From Pseudomonas sp. 5P_3.1_Bac2 (lineage in GTDB: Bacteria > Pseudomonadota > Gammaproteobacteria > Pseudomonadales > Pseudomonadaceae): a stretch of 64,000 bases of DNA. A model generated the notes under the pieces. The model saw only the letters and a program-made list of their open reading frames with translations. It had not been told where the DNA came from and did not search any database. Below, piece after piece: positions 7,377-20,773 of the stretch. Position 1 is the stretch's first letter; each line of letters opens with the position of its first letter. A program made the position numbers and the translations under genes. The DNA is taken from NCBI RefSeq assembly GCF_025465995.1, contig NZ_JANLNY010000023.1, positions 372,001 to 436,000 of the forward strand, given 5' to 3'.

Positions 7377-8444
7377 CTACTGGTGATACTGCGCCGACAG
7401 CTCGTGCACTGCATCAAAGAAAGCGCCAGCATGGGCTGGGTCGACTTCTGGGGTGATGCCGTGGCCGAGGTTAAACACTTGGCCGGTGCCTTGGCCGTAA
7501 CTGGCCAGGATGCGCCCGACTTCAGCGCGGATCGCCGCGGGGTTGGCATAGAGCACGCTCGGGTCCATGTTGCCTTGCAGCGCCACTTGGCTGCCGACGC
7601 GGGCGCGGGCGCTGCCGATGTCGCAGGTCCAGTCCAGGCCCAGGGCTTCGGCGCCGGTTTCAGCTAAGGATTCCAGCCACAGGCCGCCGCCTTTGGTGAA
7701 CAGGATGACCGGCACGCGGCGGCCGTCGTGTTCGCGGATCAGGCCGTCGACGATCTGCTTCATATAGCGCAGGGAAAACTCTTGGTAGGCCGCAGCCGAC
7801 AGCGCGCCGCCCCAGGAGTCGAAAATCTGCACCGCTTGGGCGCCGGCCTTGATCTGGCCGTTGAGGTAAGTGGTGACCGATTTGGCCAGCTTATCCAGCA
7901 GCGCGTGCATGGCTTGTGGATTGTCGTAGAGCATGGCCTTGGACTTGCGGAAGTCCTTCGACGAGCCGCCTTCGACCATATAGGTGGCCAGGGTCCAAGG
8001 GCTGCCGGAGAAGCCAATCAGCGGCACACGGCCGTTCAGCTCGCGGCGAATGGTGCGTACGGCGTCCATCACGTAACCCAGGTCTTGCTCTGGATCAGGA
8101 ATCGGCAGGGCTTCGATATCGGCCAGGGTGTTGATGACCTTCTTGAAGCGCGGACCTTCGCCGGTTTCAAAGTACAGGCCTTGGCCCATGGCATCAGGGA
8201 TGGTGAGGATATCGGAGAACAGAATCGCCGCGTCCAGTTGCGGGTAACGGTCCAGTGGCTGGATGGTGACTTCGCAGGCCATCTCTGGGTTCTTCATCAG
8301 GTTGACGAAGTTGCCGGCCTTGGCGCGGGTGGCACGGTATTCCGGGAGGTAACGACCCGCTTGGCGCATCATCCACACGGGGGTGACATCAACGGGCTGC
8401 TTTAGCAGAGCGCGAAGAAAGCGGTCGTTCTTCAGGACGGACAT
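7377..8444 (-). CDS. hemE: uroporphyrinogen decarboxylase
   Basis: A 355-residue protein of normal HemE length. It decarboxylates the four acetate side chains of uroporphyrinogen III to give coproporphyrinogen III in cytoplasmic haem synthesis; no cofactor is needed. Signatures are [16 protein letters not shown] near the N terminus (substrate-binding arginines), [13 protein letters not shown] (catalytic Asp), [13 protein letters not shown] and the C-terminal FNLGHGI. The start at 8444 gives [14 protein letters not shown], the usual N terminus. It follows gltD on the same strand after 219 bp and is probably a separate transcription unit, ended by the terminator at 7329-7356. Confidence 0.97.
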   Translation of the reverse strand: MSVLKNDRFLRALLKQPVDVTPVWMMRQAGRYLPEYRATRAKAGNFVNLMKNPEMACEVTIQPLDRYPQLDAAILFSDILTIPDAMGQGLYFETGEGPRFKKVINTLADIEALPIPDPEQDLGYVMDAVRTIRRELNGRVPLIGFSGSPWTLATYMVEGGSSKDFRKSKAMLYDNPQAMHALLDKLAKSVTTYLNGQIKAGAQAVQIFDSWGGALSAAAYQEFSLRYMKQIVDGLIREHDGRRVPVILFTKGGGLWLESLAETGAEALGLDWTCDIGSARARVGSQVALQGNMDPSVLYANPAAIRAEVGRILASYGQGTGQVFNLGHGITPEVDPAHAGAFFDAVHELSAQYHQ

Positions 8445-8629
8445 CGGCAGAATTCCTGGCAGTAGTTCAGCGGAGCATCAGTATAGGTGCCGCTAGCACA
8501 TGCCACGGCCCTGATGCATAAACCTTAAAGCCGGGCATTGTCGCAAAGGGTTCAACAAAAGGCACGGAACCAGCCATGCCTTTTATCTATTGCGACTATT
8601 TGCCTCGGGGGCTGCCAGACCCGAATAAC

Positions 8630-8655
8630 GGCCAGCACAGGGGCTTGTGCTGGCC
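8630..8655 (-). terminator. hairpin after gltBD, possible terminator
   Basis: A 9-bp perfect stem, GGCCAGCAC (8630-8638) / GTGCTGGCC (8647-8655), with an 8-base loop, begins 8 bp beyond the gltD stop. No clear U-tract follows on the minus strand, so termination is likely but not proven. Confidence 0.45.
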
Positions 8656-8663
8656 ATCGAGGC

Positions 8664-10091
<1,428 letters not shown>

Positions 10092-10116
10092 TCATCAAAC
10101 CACTTCAGGCGCATTC

Positions 10117-13100
10117 TTATTGCGGGTTGGCACGGGTGCTGGAGAGCAGCGACTTCAAGCTGGCGGCTTTCGGCTTAACCAGCCAGAACTTGCGCACATA
10201 GTCGTCGAGATTTTCCAGCAGGGTGGTGCCCCACGCGCTTTGTGTTTCGGCTACGTACTCGCTCAGCACTTGTTCCAGGTGGCTACGGTAAGCCTCCATG
10301 GCTTCGTTGCTGATGCGCTGGATTTCCACCAACTCGTGGTTAACCCGATCGTAGAAGCTGTTGTCTTGGTCCAGCACGTAGGCGAACCCGCCTGTCATGC
10401 CCGAACCGAAGTTGTAGCCGGTTTTACCCAGAACGCAGACAAAACCGCCAGTCATATATTCGCAGCAATGATCGCCAGTGCCTTCCACCACGGCGTGAGC
10501 GCCGGAGTTACGCACAGCGAAACGCTCACCGGCCGTGCCCACGGCGAACAGCTTGCCGCCGGTTGCGCCATACAGGCAGGTGTTGCCGATGATGGCCGAC
10601 TCTTGAGTCTTGAACGGGCTGCCCGCAGGCGGAGTGATCACCAGCTTGCCACCGGTCATACCCTTGCCGACGTAGTCGTTGGCGTCGCCTTCCAAGCGCA
10701 GATGCAGGCCACCGGCGTTCCACACGCCAAAGCTCTGTCCGGCAGTGCCTTTAAAGCGGAAGGTGATCGGCGCCTTGGCCATGCCTTGGTTGCCATGTTT
10801 ACGGGCGATTTCGCCAGAAACCCGGGCACCGATGGAGCGGTCGCAGTTGCAGATATCCAACTCAAACTCGCCGCCACTGGCGCTATCAATCGCGCCACGG
10901 GCCAGCTCCACCATCTGTTCAGCCAGCTTGCCTTCGTCGAACGGCGGGTTGCGGTCGACCTGGCAGAACTGCGGCTTGTCTGCCGGAATATGCGCGCTGC
11001 CCAGCAGCGGCGTGAGGTCCAGATGGCCTTGTTTATCCGTGTCGCCCGGCAGCACTTCGAGCAGATCAGTACGCCCGATCAGCTCTTCGAGGCTACGCAC
11101 GCCCAGTTTGGCCAGCCACTCGCGGGTCTCTTCGGCAACGAAGGTGAAGAAGTTCATCACCATCTCAACGGTGCCGATAAAGTGTTCCTTACGCAGCTTG
11201 TCGTTCTGTGTCGCGACGCCGGTGGCGCAGTTGTTCAGGTGGCAAATGCGCAGGAACTTACAGCCCAGGGCGATCATCGGCGCGGTGCCGAAGCCGAAGC
11301 TTTCGGCGCCGAGGATGGCTGCTTTGACCACGTCCAAACCGGTTTTCAGACCGCCGTCAGTCTGCACCCGCACCTTGCCGCGCAGGTCGTTGCCGCGCAG
11401 GGTTTGATGGGTTTCGGCCAGACCCAATTCCCATGGGGCGCCGGCGTATTTGATCGAAGTCAGAGGTGATGCACCGGTGCCGCCGTCATAGCCGGAAATG
11501 GTGATCAAGTCGGCGTAAGCCTTGGCCACACCGGCGGCGATGGTGCCGACACCGGCCTCAGCGACCAGCTTGACCGACACCAGTGCCTGCGGGTTGACCT
11601 GCTTTAAGTCAAAGATCAGCTGGGCCAAGTCTTCAATCGAGTAGATGTCATGGTGCGGTGGTGGCGAAATCAAGGTGACGCCCGGCACGGCATACCGCAG
11701 CCGCGCGATCAGACCGTTGACCTTGCCCCCAGGCAGCTGACCGCCCTCGCCCGGCTTGGCGCCTTGGGCGACTTTGATCTGCAGCACTTCAGCATTGACC
11801 AGATATTCCGGAGTCACCCCGAAACGCCCCGTCGCCACTTGCTTGATCTTCGAGCTCTTCAGCGTGCCGTAACGCGCGGGATCTTCACCGCCCTCACCGG
11901 AGTTGGAGCGCGCACCCAAGCGGTTCATTGCTTCGGCGATGGCTTCGTGGGCCTCAGGCGACAAGGCGCCCAAGGAAATACCGGCAGAGTCGAAGCGCTT
12001 AAGGATCGCCTCCAGCGGCTCCACTTCGTCCAATGCCAGCGCTTGCGCCGCCAGTTTCGGCTTGAGCAGGTCGCGCAGCATGGACACCGGACGGGTATCC
12101 ACCAGCGTGGTGTATTCCTTGAATTTTTCGTAGTTGCCTTGCTGCACGGCGGCTTGCAAGGTGTTCACCACGTCCGGGTTGTAGGCGTGGTATTCGCCGC
12201 CATACACGAACTTGAGCAAGCCCCCTTGCTGGATGGCCTTGCGCGGGCTCCAGGCCTCGGCGGCCAGCAGCTTCTGCTCGCTTTCCAGATCGACAAAGCG
12301 CGCGCCTTTAATCCGGCTAGCGACGCCACGGAAGCACAGTTCGGTGACTTCGTCCGCCAAGCCGACTGCTTCAAACAGCTGCGCGCCGCGATAGGAAGCA
12401 ACGGTGGAGATGCCCATCTTCGACAGGATCTTCAGCAGGCCTTTGGCGATGCCTTTGCGGTAGTACTTGAACACTTCGTACAGATCGCCCAGCACTTCGC
12501 CGGTGCGGATCAAATCGCCCAGCACTTCGTAAGCCAGGAACGGATACACCGCCGAAGCGCCAAAGCCCAGCAACACCGCGTAGTGGTGCGGGTCGCGCGC
12601 GGTGGCGGTTTCGACCAGGATGTTGCAGTCGCAGCGCAGGCCTTTTTCGGTCAGGCGATGGTGAATAGCACCAGTGACTAATGCCGCATGAGCCGGCAGT
12701 TTGCCTGGGGCGATATGACGGTCGCTGAGTACCAGCAGCACCTTGCCGGCGCGCACGGCTTCTTCGGCCTGATCGGCCATATTCAGCACCGCAGCTTCCA
12801 GACCGACGCTCTGCTCGTAGTTCATGTCGATGACATGGCGCTCGAAGCCCGGGCGATCCAGGGTCATCAGGGCCCGCCACTTGGCCGGGGAAATCACCGG
12901 GCTGCTGAGGATCACGCGCACGGCGTGCTCAGGCGACTCTTCAAAGATATTGCGCTCGGCACCGAGGCAGATTTCCAGGGACATGACGATCGCTTCGCGC
13001 AGCGGGTCGATCGGTGGGTTAGTCACCTGGGCGAACTGCTGGCGGAAGTAGTCGTACGGCGAGCGGATGCGCTGAGACAGCACGGCCATCGGCGTGTCGT

Positions 13101-14565
13101 CGCCCATCGAACCCACGGCTTCCTGGCCCTGCTCACCGAGCGGGCGCAGCACCTGGTCACGCTCCTCGAAGGTGACCTGGAACATCTTCATGTACTGCTT
13201 GAGCTGGTCCTGGTCGTAGAACGCCGAGCCATGGTCCTTGTCTTCCAAGGTGGCCTTGATCCGGTGCGCGCTCTTACGCATCCACTGTTTGTAGGGATGC
13301 CGGGACTTCAAGCGGTTGTCGATATCGTCGCTGTTAAGCACCTGGCCGGTTTCGGTATCCACGGCGAGAATCTGCCCCGGGCCGACGCGACCTTTGGCCA
13401 ACACGTCCTCAGGGGCGTAGTTCCACACGCCGATTTCCGAGGCCAGGGTGATGTAGCCGTTTTTGGTGGTGACCCAGCGCGCCGGGCGCAGGCCGTTACG
13501 GTCGAGCAGGCACACCGCATGGCGGCCATCGGTCAGCACCACTCCCGCAGGACCATCCCACGGCTCCATGTGCATGGAGTTGTATTCGTAGAACGCGCGC
13601 AGTTCGGCGTCCATGGTTTCGACGTTCTGCCAGGCCGGTGGAATGATCATGCGCACACCACGGAACAGGTCGATGCCGCCGGTGACCATCAGCTCCAGCA
13701 TGTTGTCCATGCTGGAGGAGTCGGAGCCGACGCGGTTCACCAGCGGGCCGAGCTCTTCCAGATCAAAGATCTGATCGTTGGCGAACTTCAAGCGCCGGGC
13801 CTGAGCCCAGTTGCGGTTACCGGTGATGGTGTTGATTTCACCGTTGTGCGCCAGGAAGCGGAACGGCTGAGCCAGCGGCCATTTCGGCAGGGTGTTGGTG
13901 GAGAAGCGCTGGTGGAACACGCAGATCGCGGTTTGCAGGCGCTCGTCACCCAGGTCTGGGTAAAACTGCTGCAGGTCCGCCGGCATCATCAGGCCTTTAT
14001 AGATGATGGTTTTGTGCGAGAAGCTGCAGATGTAGTGGTCGCTGTCCGCCGCGTTAGCCACCGAAGAACGGCGGCGGGCGCTGAACAGTTTGATCGCGAA
14101 TTCTTGATCGCTCAGGCCTTCACCGCCGATAAACACCTGCTCGATTTGCGGCAGGCGCTCCAGTGCCAGGCGTCCGAGCACGCTGGTGTCCACCGGCACC
14201 TGACGCCAGCCAACGAGTTGCAGGCCAGCGGCGAGGATTTCGCGGTTCATGTTGTCCCGCGCAGCCTGGGCTTTAACCGGGTCCTGATTGAGGAACACCA
14301 TGCCCACGGCATATTGCTTGGCCAGCTCGACGCCGAAGTGCTGCTGGGCCATGGCGCGCAGGAACAGGTCCGGCTTTTGAATCAGCAGGCCGCAACCGTC
14401 GCCGGTCTTGCCGTCGGCGTTAATCCCACCACGGTGGGTCATGCAGGTTAGCGCTTCAATCGCGGTCTGCAGCAGGTGATGGCTAGCTTCACCCTGCATA
14501 TGGGCAATCAGGCCGAAGCCGCAGTTATCCTTGAACTCATCAGGACGGTACAAACCTGCTTTCAT
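10117..14565 (-). CDS. gltB: glutamate synthase (NADPH) large subunit
   Basis: A 1482-residue protein that converts glutamine and 2-oxoglutarate to two glutamates. A 14-residue propeptide precedes Cys15 (CGFGLIAH), the Ntn-type nucleophile of the glutaminase domain. A central domain links to the FMN-binding synthase barrel ([24 protein letters not shown]), with the [3Fe-4S] cysteines in [12 protein letters not shown], and a C-terminal beta-helix carries glycine-rich repeats ([20 protein letters not shown]). It is the first gene of gltBD and, after a 270-bp gap to damX, probably has its own promoter. I see no clear regulator site in that gap. Confidence 0.97.
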   Translation of the reverse strand: MKAGLYRPDEFKDNCGFGLIAHMQGEASHHLLQTAIEALTCMTHRGGINADGKTGDGCGLLIQKPDLFLRAMAQQHFGVELAKQYAVGMVFLNQDPVKAQAARDNMNREILAAGLQLVGWRQVPVDTSVLGRLALERLPQIEQVFIGGEGLSDQEFAIKLFSARRRSSVANAADSDHYICSFSHKTIIYKGLMMPADLQQFYPDLGDERLQTAICVFHQRFSTNTLPKWPLAQPFRFLAHNGEINTITGNRNWAQARRLKFANDQIFDLEELGPLVNRVGSDSSSMDNMLELMVTGGIDLFRGVRMIIPPAWQNVETMDAELRAFYEYNSMHMEPWDGPAGVVLTDGRHAVCLLDRNGLRPARWVTTKNGYITLASEIGVWNYAPEDVLAKGRVGPGQILAVDTETGQVLNSDDIDNRLKSRHPYKQWMRKSAHRIKATLEDKDHGSAFYDQDQLKQYMKMFQVTFEERDQVLRPLGEQGQEAVGSMGDDTPMAVLSQRIRSPYDYFRQQFAQVTNPPIDPLREAIVMSLEICLGAERNIFEESPEHAVRVILSSPVISPAKWRALMTLDRPGFERHVIDMNYEQSVGLEAAVLNMADQAEEAVRAGKVLLVLSDRHIAPGKLPAHAALVTGAIHHRLTEKGLRCDCNILVETATARDPHHYAVLLGFGASAVYPFLAYEVLGDLIRTGEVLGDLYEVFKYYRKGIAKGLLKILSKMGISTVASYRGAQLFEAVGLADEVTELCFRGVASRIKGARFVDLESEQKLLAAEAWSPRKAIQQGGLLKFVYGGEYHAYNPDVVNTLQAAVQQGNYEKFKEYTTLVDTRPVSMLRDLLKPKLAAQALALDEVEPLEAILKRFDSAGISLGALSPEAHEAIAEAMNRLGARSNSGEGGEDPARYGTLKSSKIKQVATGRFGVTPEYLVNAEVLQIKVAQGAKPGEGGQLPGGKVNGLIARLRYAVPGVTLISPPPHHDIYSIEDLAQLIFDLKQVNPQALVSVKLVAEAGVGTIAAGVAKAYADLITISGYDGGTGASPLTSIKYAGAPWELGLAETHQTLRGNDLRGKVRVQTDGGLKTGLDVVKAAILGAESFGFGTAPMIALGCKFLRICHLNNCATGVATQNDKLRKEHFIGTVEMVMNFFTFVAEETREWLAKLGVRSLEELIGRTDLLEVLPGDTDKQGHLDLTPLLGSAHIPADKPQFCQVDRNPPFDEGKLAEQMVELARGAIDSASGGEFELDICNCDRSIGARVSGEIARKHGNQGMAKAPITFRFKGTAGQSFGVWNAGGLHLRLEGDANDYVGKGMTGGKLVITPPAGSPFKTQESAIIGNTCLYGATGGKLFAVGTAGERFAVRNSGAHAVVEGTGDHCCEYMTGGFVCVLGKTGYNFGSGMTGGFAYVLDQDNSFYDRVNHELVEIQRISNEAMEAYRSHLEQVLSEYVAETQSAWGTTLLENLDDYVRKFWLVKPKAASLKSLLSSTRANPQ

Positions 14566-14835
14566 AGGGACACTCTCACCAAATTGCCCAAACCGCAGGC
14601 AAGTTACTTACATAATCACGGGGCTAGCTGTTGAGCGCGCACGGGCAAGCCTTAGCGTGGCGCAGGCAGTGAGCAGACATCTTAGCCTGCTCGCGCTACT
14701 CAGCTGGAATATTTCTGGCGAATTTATATAAGAAAATGCCGCTCAGATGAAAGAAAAATCGACGAACACCATAATAGTGCAATCGTCGATTTCTCCGCAC
14801 CAAAAAAGCATGCAATTGGCAGGCCATCTGGCCTA

Positions 14836-16407
14836 TTAAATCGCCTCAGCCTTGATCGAGGCAAAGCTGCGCGCCCATGGCTTACCGGCTTGCAGGGCAG
14901 CAGGCAATGAGCTGATGGCATTTTTCGCCGCCGCCTGGCTGGCAAACTTGCCGTAAGTCACTACATAAATAGCACTGCCTTGGTGCATTTTTTTGTAGTA
15001 GTGAAATTGCGCACCATTTTTGCGCAGCAAGTCTTGCGCTTTACTTTCCGAGCCGGTAACCAAAACCTGCAGGGCAAATTGGTTGCCTGGCTGGGCGGCA
15101 TACCACGCCGCCGTCGAACTACCCGCGCTGGCCACAGGCTTAGCTGCAGTAGCTGCCGGCTTAGCCGCCACGACTGGCTTAGGCGCAGGAGCTGGGGCTG
15201 GTTTCGGCGCTGGCGGCTTAGGCGCGGCCACCACGGGCTTAGGCTCAACCACAGGTGCTGGAGCAGGCGCTGGGGCGGGTGTCGCGACGGGCGCCGGAGC
15301 TGGCGCGGCAGCAGAACCGACCGCCGAAGGCACCACCGGGACAGCAGGCGGCAGTTGCACCGCACCACCTTCATGACCTTCCTCGGCCATCCCCGAAGCT
15401 TGGGCCAGCGGCTCACGAATCACTGGCTGCGCTTCGCCCACTAACGGCAACGGCACCGGCTGATTAGAACCTTCGAATTGAATCGCCGGCGCCTCACCAG
15501 CTGCGCCAGTGCTCGGTGCTTGTGCAACAGCCGGTGCAGCAGGCTTGTCGCTGCTGACCCGGCCCTGCATCAGCCAAGCCGCCAGTACACCGACAGCGAC
15601 CACGCACAGGGCCAGCAAGTGCTTACGCGGCAGCTTGAAACCGCCTCCCGAAGCCGCGGCAGCCCCACGGCGCTCGACCATCGCATCGGCGAGAACTTCC
15701 CGCGCCACTTGGTTGATACCGCCCGGCCAACCGCCAGATTGATCATGGATCTCGGCGATTTGCTCATCACTGAACACATCCAGACTCTGCGCCGCACCTT
15801 CTAGACGCTGCTTGAGGTACTCGCGGGTTTCGTCTTCGTTGTACGGCTGCAGCTCAATGATGTGGAACGCCTCATCGGTGGCCTCGAACTGCTCAAGGCG
15901 CGCCAACAGCTGCGACTCGGCAAACAGGAACACGTGAGCGCGGCCTTCGCCATCACCAGCCGCCAGGGTTTGCAAGGCACTGATCGCCGCGTCGCTGAGG
16001 TCTTCAGCGTCGTCGACCAGCACATAAACTTCCTGACCGGTGAGGGCCAACTGCGCCACTTGGTTGAGGATGCTCGCCGCATCGGGCCGCGCCACCTGCA
16101 AACCCTGGGCAACTTGGCGCAGGATGCTGGCTGGGTCTTCCGCCCCTTTGGCCGACACCACCACGCTCTGCACCGCCTGTTTGTTGGTGCTGGCTACCAG
16201 CGCCTGACGCAGTAAGGTCTTACCACTGCCGTCGGGGCCGGCCACCACCAGCACCAGCTGGCTGTAGCGGGCGAAGTGGTGCAATTGGCCGAGCACCGGC
16301 TTGCGCTGCGCAGGATAGAATTTGAAACCAGGCACCCGGGCCGCGAACGGATCATGGGTGAATTGGTAATGATCTAGAAACGCCTCGTCAGCATGCAGAC
16401 TTGTCAT
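14836..16407 (-). CDS. damX: DamX-like AAA-ATPase/SPOR-domain membrane protein
   Basis: A 523-residue protein. Residues about 20-260 are an ExeA/GspA-like AAA ATPase with Walker A GPDGSGKT and Walker B-like VYVLVDDAED. A single membrane segment (LLALCVVAVGVLAAWLM) follows, then a long Ala/Pro-rich linker (tracts of APAPAP) and a C-terminal SPOR domain (about 445-520; FALQVLVTGSE, YYKKMHQG, YVVTYGKF) that binds denuded peptidoglycan at division sites. The frame is open 51 bp further, but ATG 16407, 10 bp after the aroB stop and preceded by GAGAG, starts the typical MTSLHADEAFL. It is co-directional with pilMNOPQ-aroKB, the usual pseudomonad arrangement. Confidence 0.88.
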   Translation of the reverse strand: MTSLHADEAFLDHYQFTHDPFAARVPGFKFYPAQRKPVLGQLHHFARYSQLVLVVAGPDGSGKTLLRQALVASTNKQAVQSVVVSAKGAEDPASILRQVAQGLQVARPDAASILNQVAQLALTGQEVYVLVDDAEDLSDAAISALQTLAAGDGEGRAHVFLFAESQLLARLEQFEATDEAFHIIELQPYNEDETREYLKQRLEGAAQSLDVFSDEQIAEIHDQSGGWPGGINQVAREVLADAMVERRGAAAASGGGFKLPRKHLLALCVVAVGVLAAWLMQGRVSSDKPAAPAVAQAPSTGAAGEAPAIQFEGSNQPVPLPLVGEAQPVIREPLAQASGMAEEGHEGGAVQLPPAVPVVPSAVGSAAAPAPAPVATPAPAPAPAPVVEPKPVVAAPKPPAPKPAPAPAPKPVVAAKPAATAAKPVASAGSSTAAWYAAQPGNQFALQVLVTGSESKAQDLLRKNGAQFHYYKKMHQGSAIYVVTYGKFASQAAAKNAISSLPAALQAGKPWARSFASIKAEAI

Positions 16408-16417
16408 GGGGCTCTCG

Positions 16418-17521
16418 TTAATTTTTAAGCTGAGCCAACTGCTGGGCATAATCTGCACTCAGCGTGGCATCCAAAATGTCCCGGGGAAAATCGCCCGTCA
16501 CTACTGCCTCACCCAAACCGCGCAACAACACTAGGCGCAACTTGCCATCGAGGACCTTCTTATCGACCGCCATATGCTCCATAAAATCCGCAGGGGTCAT
16601 ATCTGCCGGTGGAGTGACCGGTAAACCGGCGGCAATAAACAGCTTCACAGCGCGCTGACGCTCGGCCGCGGTGATCCAACCCAAACGCTGCGACATATCC
16701 AGCGCCATCACCGTCCCCGCCGCCACGGCCTCACCGTGCAGCCACACGCCGTAGCCCTGATGAGTCTCAATGGCATGGCCAAAGGTGTGCCCTAAATTAA
16801 GGGTAGCTCGCACTCCCGACTCGCGCTCATCCGCCGCCACCACTCGGGCTTTAGCCGCACAGGAACGGGCGATGGCCGCTGTCAGCGCCGCCTGATCGAG
16901 TGCACGCAGCGCGCTCATGTTTTCTTCCAGCCAATCCAGGAACGGCGCGTCGCAGATCAAACCGTACTTGATCACCTCTGCCAGGCCAGCCGACAGTTCA
17001 CGCTCAGGCAAGGTGGACAGGCTTTGGGTATCGATCAGCACCGCTTGCGGCTGATAGAAAGCGCCCACCATGTTCTTGCCCAGCGGGTGGTTGATGCCGG
17101 TTTTCCCACCAACCGAGGAATCCACTTGCGACAGCAAAGTGGTCGGCACCTGAATAAAGTTGACCCCGCGCTGATAACAGGCGGCCGCAAAGCCGGCCAT
17201 ATCACCAATCACCCCGCCACCTAAGGCAATCACGGTGGTGCGCCGGTCATGCCGAGCGCTGAGCAGGCCATCAAAAATCAGTTGCAGGGTTTGCCAGTTT
17301 TTATGGCTTTCGCCGTCGGGCAGCACCACCGAGGTGATGTTGTAGCCGCTGAGCGCTTGCTCAAGCTGGGCCAGATAGAGGGGCGCAACGGTGTCGTTGG
17401 TGACTATTGCAACTTGTCGACCAACAATGTGCGTCGCCAGCAAATCATTCCGAGCTAACAAGCCTGCACCGATATAAATCGGATAGCTGCGCTCACCCAG
17501 GTCGACATCAATAGTCTGCAT
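16418..17521 (-). CDS. aroB: 3-dehydroquinate synthase
   Basis: A 367-residue enzyme, second step of the shikimate pathway (DAHP to 3-dehydroquinate), using NAD+ and a divalent metal. Signatures: [11 protein letters not shown] in the NAD-binding region, the [19 protein letters not shown] substrate loop, and metal ligands in GLAEVIKYG (Glu), [11 protein letters not shown] (His) and the following WLHGEAV (His). The N terminus [18 protein letters not shown] is standard. It lies 50 bp downstream of aroK and just before damX, all in one direction, consistent with the pil-aro-damX transcription unit. Confidence 0.97.
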   Translation of the reverse strand: MQTIDVDLGERSYPIYIGAGLLARNDLLATHIVGRQVAIVTNDTVAPLYLAQLEQALSGYNITSVVLPDGESHKNWQTLQLIFDGLLSARHDRRTTVIALGGGVIGDMAGFAAACYQRGVNFIQVPTTLLSQVDSSVGGKTGINHPLGKNMVGAFYQPQAVLIDTQSLSTLPERELSAGLAEVIKYGLICDAPFLDWLEENMSALRALDQAALTAAIARSCAAKARVVAADERESGVRATLNLGHTFGHAIETHQGYGVWLHGEAVAAGTVMALDMSQRLGWITAAERQRAVKLFIAAGLPVTPPADMTPADFMEHMAVDKKVLDGKLRLVLLRGLGEAVVTGDFPRDILDATLSADYAQQLAQLKN

Positions 17522-17571
17522 AAAGCCCCCATGAACAAAGAGGCCTAGGATAGCGCAGTTCAGCCTGCGCT

Positions 17572-18090
17572 TTAATGGGAACTGAGCGCGTCCAGCCGCT
17601 CAAGGATTTCTTGCACCACCAAACGCGGCGGACGCTCGTCCGTCTCGATGATGATACTGGCCACCTCGCGGTACAGCGGATCACGGATAGCCAGCAGCTC
17701 GGCCAGCACCTTACTCGGGTTCGGCGTACGCAGTAGCGGGCGGTTGCGGTCACGGGCCGTGCGATCGACCTGCTGCTCCACCGACGCATGCAAATACACC
17801 ACATGCCCGCCTTGCTTCAGTGCCACGCGATTTTGCTCACGCATCACCGCCCCGCCCCCGGTGGCCAGCACCACTCCATCACTGGCACACAGATCAGCGA
17901 TCACCCCCTGCTCGCGCTCGCGAAAGCCTTGCTCGCCTTCCACGTCAAAGATCCACGGAATATCCGCACCGGTGCGCTGCTCAATTTCCTTGTCAGAATC
18001 TTTGAACGGCAACCGTAGTTCTTTTGCTAGCAAACGCCCGATGGTGCTTTTCCCAGCGCCCATCGGGCCAACCAAAATCAAATTTCGCAC
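17572..18090 (-). CDS. aroK: shikimate kinase
   Basis: A 172-residue P-loop kinase that phosphorylates shikimate with ATP. Walker A is GPMGAGKST (residues 8-16), DSD is at about 32-34, the shikimate-binding Arg lies in [10 protein letters not shown] at 80-82 (LATGGGAV), and the lid arginine in RNRPLL. The start is GTG at 18088-18090, giving [15 protein letters not shown], four bases after the pilQ stop; no better ATG exists upstream without running into pilQ. Such tight spacing suggests co-translation with pilQ. Confidence 0.95.
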   Translation of the reverse strand: MRNLILVGPMGAGKSTIGRLLAKELRLPFKDSDKEIEQRTGADIPWIFDVEGEQGFREREQGVIADLCASDGVVLATGGGAVMREQNRVALKQGGHVVYLHASVEQQVDRTARDRNRPLLRTPNPSKVLAELLAIRDPLYREVASIIIETDERPPRLVVQEILERLDALSSH

Positions 18091-18094
18091 AACG

Positions 18095-20230
18095 TTAGCG
18101 GCTCACGGTGACTGCTTGGTTGTTCATGATACGTGGAGTAATGAATACCAGCAGCTCTGATTTCTTATCCTGCACAATGTCGCGACGGAACAAACGGCCC
18201 ACGTACGGAACATCACCCAGGAATGGCACCTTATCCACCGACTTCGATTGAGTATTGGAGAACACCCCACCGATGACAATCGTTTCGCCATCAGTGACTA
18301 GCACTTTGGCGTTAACTTCGTTTTTCTGGATAGCCGGAACACCGTTGGTGGATGCGATCACCGAGAAGTCAGGAGCGTCTTTGGTGACCTTAACTTCCAT
18401 CAGAATACGGTTGTCAGGCGTGATTTGCGGCGTTACCTCGAGCGACAGCGAAGCCTCTTTGAACGAGGTAGTGGTTGCACCACTGGAGCTAGCCTCTTGG
18501 TAAGCGATCTCAGTACCTTTAAGGATCTTGGCGGTTTCCTTATCGGAAGTGACCACCTTAGGTTGCGATACCACCTCACCTGAACCTGATTTTTCCATGG
18601 CACTGAGCTGCAAATCCAAGATCGCGTTATTGCTGATAAAGCCAATGCCAATCCCAGAACTACCCGTTACCCCCAGATCAACGAAGGGGGTGTTCACAGG
18701 AATAGTAGGTCTGCCCTCAAAGTGGCCAACGCTGCTGCCTTCTTCATCCTCAACACCTAGCTGGCCATTTTTACCCCAGGCCGACCAGTCATTGCCGCTC
18801 CACAAGTTGCCCCCCCAACGTACGCCCAGCGACTTGTCGTAATCGACGTTGGCCTCAACGATACGTGCCTCGATCATCACCTGACGCACAGCCACGTCCA
18901 ACTGCACCACGATGCGCCGTAGCTCGTCCAAGCGCTCTTGAGTCTGGTAGGCAATAATGCTGTTAGTTCGCTCATCAACCGTGATTGAACCGCGCTCATC
19001 GGTACCGCCACTGGTCACGGACTGGAACAGCTTGGCCATGTCCGCCGCCTTGGCGTAGTTGATTTGGATCAGCTCACGGCGCAGTGGCGCCAGCTCGGCG
19101 ATTTGTTTCTGCGCTTCCAGCTCTTGACGCTCGCGGGCGGCGATTTCATCGGCCGGCGCGACCAGCAAGACGTTGCCGACTTTGCGCTTATCCAGACCTT
19201 TGGTTTTCAACACCAAGTCCAGCGCCTGATCCCAAGGCACGTTTTGCAGTCGCAGGGTGATATTGCCCTTAACCGTGTCACTGGCCACCAGGTTGAGGTC
19301 GGTGAAGTCTGCAATCAGCTGCAGCACCGAGCGCACATCGATGTCCTGGAAGTTCAGCGACAGCTTCTCGCCGGTGTAGGCAAAGCTTTCGCTCTTACGC
19401 TTTTCAGACTCGGCCTGGGTCAGCGGTTTGATGCTCAGGGTCAGTTTGTTATCGGTCTGGTAAGCCAGGTAGTCGTAGACCCCGGTTGGCTCAATCAGAA
19501 TGTTGGTCTGGCCATTGGACTCGCTAGCGCTAACGAACTGCACCGGGGTGGCGAAGTCTTTTACGTCCAGACGCACACGCAGGGACTCTGGCAACTCAGT
19601 CTTATTGAAGGCCAGACGAATCTTGCCGCCTTGATCTTGAATATCCGGGCTCACCGAGGCATCCGACAGGGTGATGACGACATTACCTTCGCCCTGCTCA
19701 CCGCGTTGGAAGTCGATATTGCTCACCGCGCGGGTTTGCGCCACATAGGGTTTGACCGGTGCAGAGACCGGTGCGGCAACGGCCGTGGTCGGCGCTGCGG
19801 CATTGGCGCTGGCACCTTCACCCACAACAACGTAAACCGAGTTGCCTTCAGCACGGGTGTTATACGGGGACAGATTGGTCAGGTTAACAATCAAACGGGT
19901 GCGGTCTTTCGCTTCAACCACGGTCACGCTGCGGGCATTACCGGCGCCCAGCTCTTTGCTCTTCACCCCCAGCTTGCTCGATACACCCGGCAGGTCGATG
20001 GCGATACGCGCGGGCTGCTCAATGGTGTAGCCGCGCGGAGCTAGCACGGGCTCGTCGAAGGTCAGCTTCAGCTCGACCCGATCACCAGGCAGGCTGGCCA
20101 CATCCAGCGCTTGCAAATTGGCGGCGAGCAGGCTCGGCGACAGCAGCACAGCTAGCAACGAGAGGCTTAGCTTGGGAAGAAAATGGCTCATGTGAGGTTT
20201 CCGTTGGGCAGACTGATTATTTTTCTTCAT
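18095..20230 (-). CDS. pilQ: type IV pilus outer-membrane secretin
   Basis: A 711-residue secretin that forms the outer-membrane gate through which the pilus extends and retracts. A signal peptide ([17 protein letters not shown]) is followed by two AMIN peptidoglycan-binding domains (about 40-130 and 165-265), a secretin/TonB short N-terminal domain ([20 protein letters not shown]), an N1-type KH domain and the C-terminal secretin core ([39 protein letters not shown]). The first ATG at 20230 is used; an in-frame ATG at 20191 directly before the hydrophobic stretch is an alternative. It is the last pil gene of the operon, after pilP. Confidence 0.96.
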   Translation of the reverse strand: MKKNNQSAQRKPHMSHFLPKLSLSLLAVLLSPSLLAANLQALDVASLPGDRVELKLTFDEPVLAPRGYTIEQPARIAIDLPGVSSKLGVKSKELGAGNARSVTVVEAKDRTRLIVNLTNLSPYNTRAEGNSVYVVVGEGASANAAAPTTAVAAPVSAPVKPYVAQTRAVSNIDFQRGEQGEGNVVITLSDASVSPDIQDQGGKIRLAFNKTELPESLRVRLDVKDFATPVQFVSASESNGQTNILIEPTGVYDYLAYQTDNKLTLSIKPLTQAESEKRKSESFAYTGEKLSLNFQDIDVRSVLQLIADFTDLNLVASDTVKGNITLRLQNVPWDQALDLVLKTKGLDKRKVGNVLLVAPADEIAARERQELEAQKQIAELAPLRRELIQINYAKAADMAKLFQSVTSGGTDERGSITVDERTNSIIAYQTQERLDELRRIVVQLDVAVRQVMIEARIVEANVDYDKSLGVRWGGNLWSGNDWSAWGKNGQLGVEDEEGSSVGHFEGRPTIPVNTPFVDLGVTGSSGIGIGFISNNAILDLQLSAMEKSGSGEVVSQPKVVTSDKETAKILKGTEIAYQEASSSGATTTSFKEASLSLEVTPQITPDNRILMEVKVTKDAPDFSVIASTNGVPAIQKNEVNAKVLVTDGETIVIGGVFSNTQSKSVDKVPFLGDVPYVGRLFRRDIVQDKKSELLVFITPRIMNNQAVTVSR

Positions 20231-20245
20231 CGCTGATTCACTCTA

Positions 20246-20773
20246 TTAAGAGCGCTCCTTAAGGGAGAGACTGCGTGGGCGTTCCAACCAACCACCCTCA
20301 CCATCCGGGACTATCTCGATTACTTCAATTTTGCCTTCATCAATCCCGACAATACGGCCGTGATTACGCCCTAAGTAATCACCGACCCGTACCCGATGCA
20401 CGCTGTTAGCGCCATTGACCAAGGCATATTGCGAACCCGCATTGCCCAGCGTGCCGACCATGGTGAAGCTCTCAATATTGAAATCTTCGAGGAACTGTTT
20501 AACCCGGGTTTCATCCGGCTTAATGTCCCGCGAACCTTTTTGCTTAGCCGTCAGATCAATCTTGATCGGTGGCTGAAACGGATTGCGCATGGCCGCGACG
20601 CCATAGACAAAGTTCTCAAAGGTTTGGAACTTCGGCAGCGGCTCGATGGCACTTTTCGGTTGCGCACGAGTTTCATCCATAAAGCTCTGCAGATCGGCAA
20701 AATCGCTCGAGTTGTTACAGCCTGCGAGCATTACCCCAAGCAGACACAGCAGCGCTGGGCGACAGCTACTCAT
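20246..20773 (-). CDS. pilP: type IV pilus inner-membrane lipoprotein PilP
   Basis: A 175-residue lipoprotein (lipobox LAGC, Cys19). The disordered N-terminal part carries RNPFQPP, as in PilP family members, and the C-terminal half is a small beta domain (YALVNGANSVHRVRVGDYLG, IEVIEIVPDG) that contacts PilQ. It links the PilN/PilO inner-membrane complex to the secretin. The start overlaps the pilO stop by 4 bp (ATGA) and pilQ begins 15 bp after its stop, so it is a middle gene of pilMNOPQ. Confidence 0.95.
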   Translation of the reverse strand: MSSCRPALLCLLGVMLAGCNNSSDFADLQSFMDETRAQPKSAIEPLPKFQTFENFVYGVAAMRNPFQPPIKIDLTAKQKGSRDIKPDETRVKQFLEDFNIESFTMVGTLGNAGSQYALVNGANSVHRVRVGDYLGRNHGRIVGIDEGKIEVIEIVPDGEGGWLERPRSLSLKERS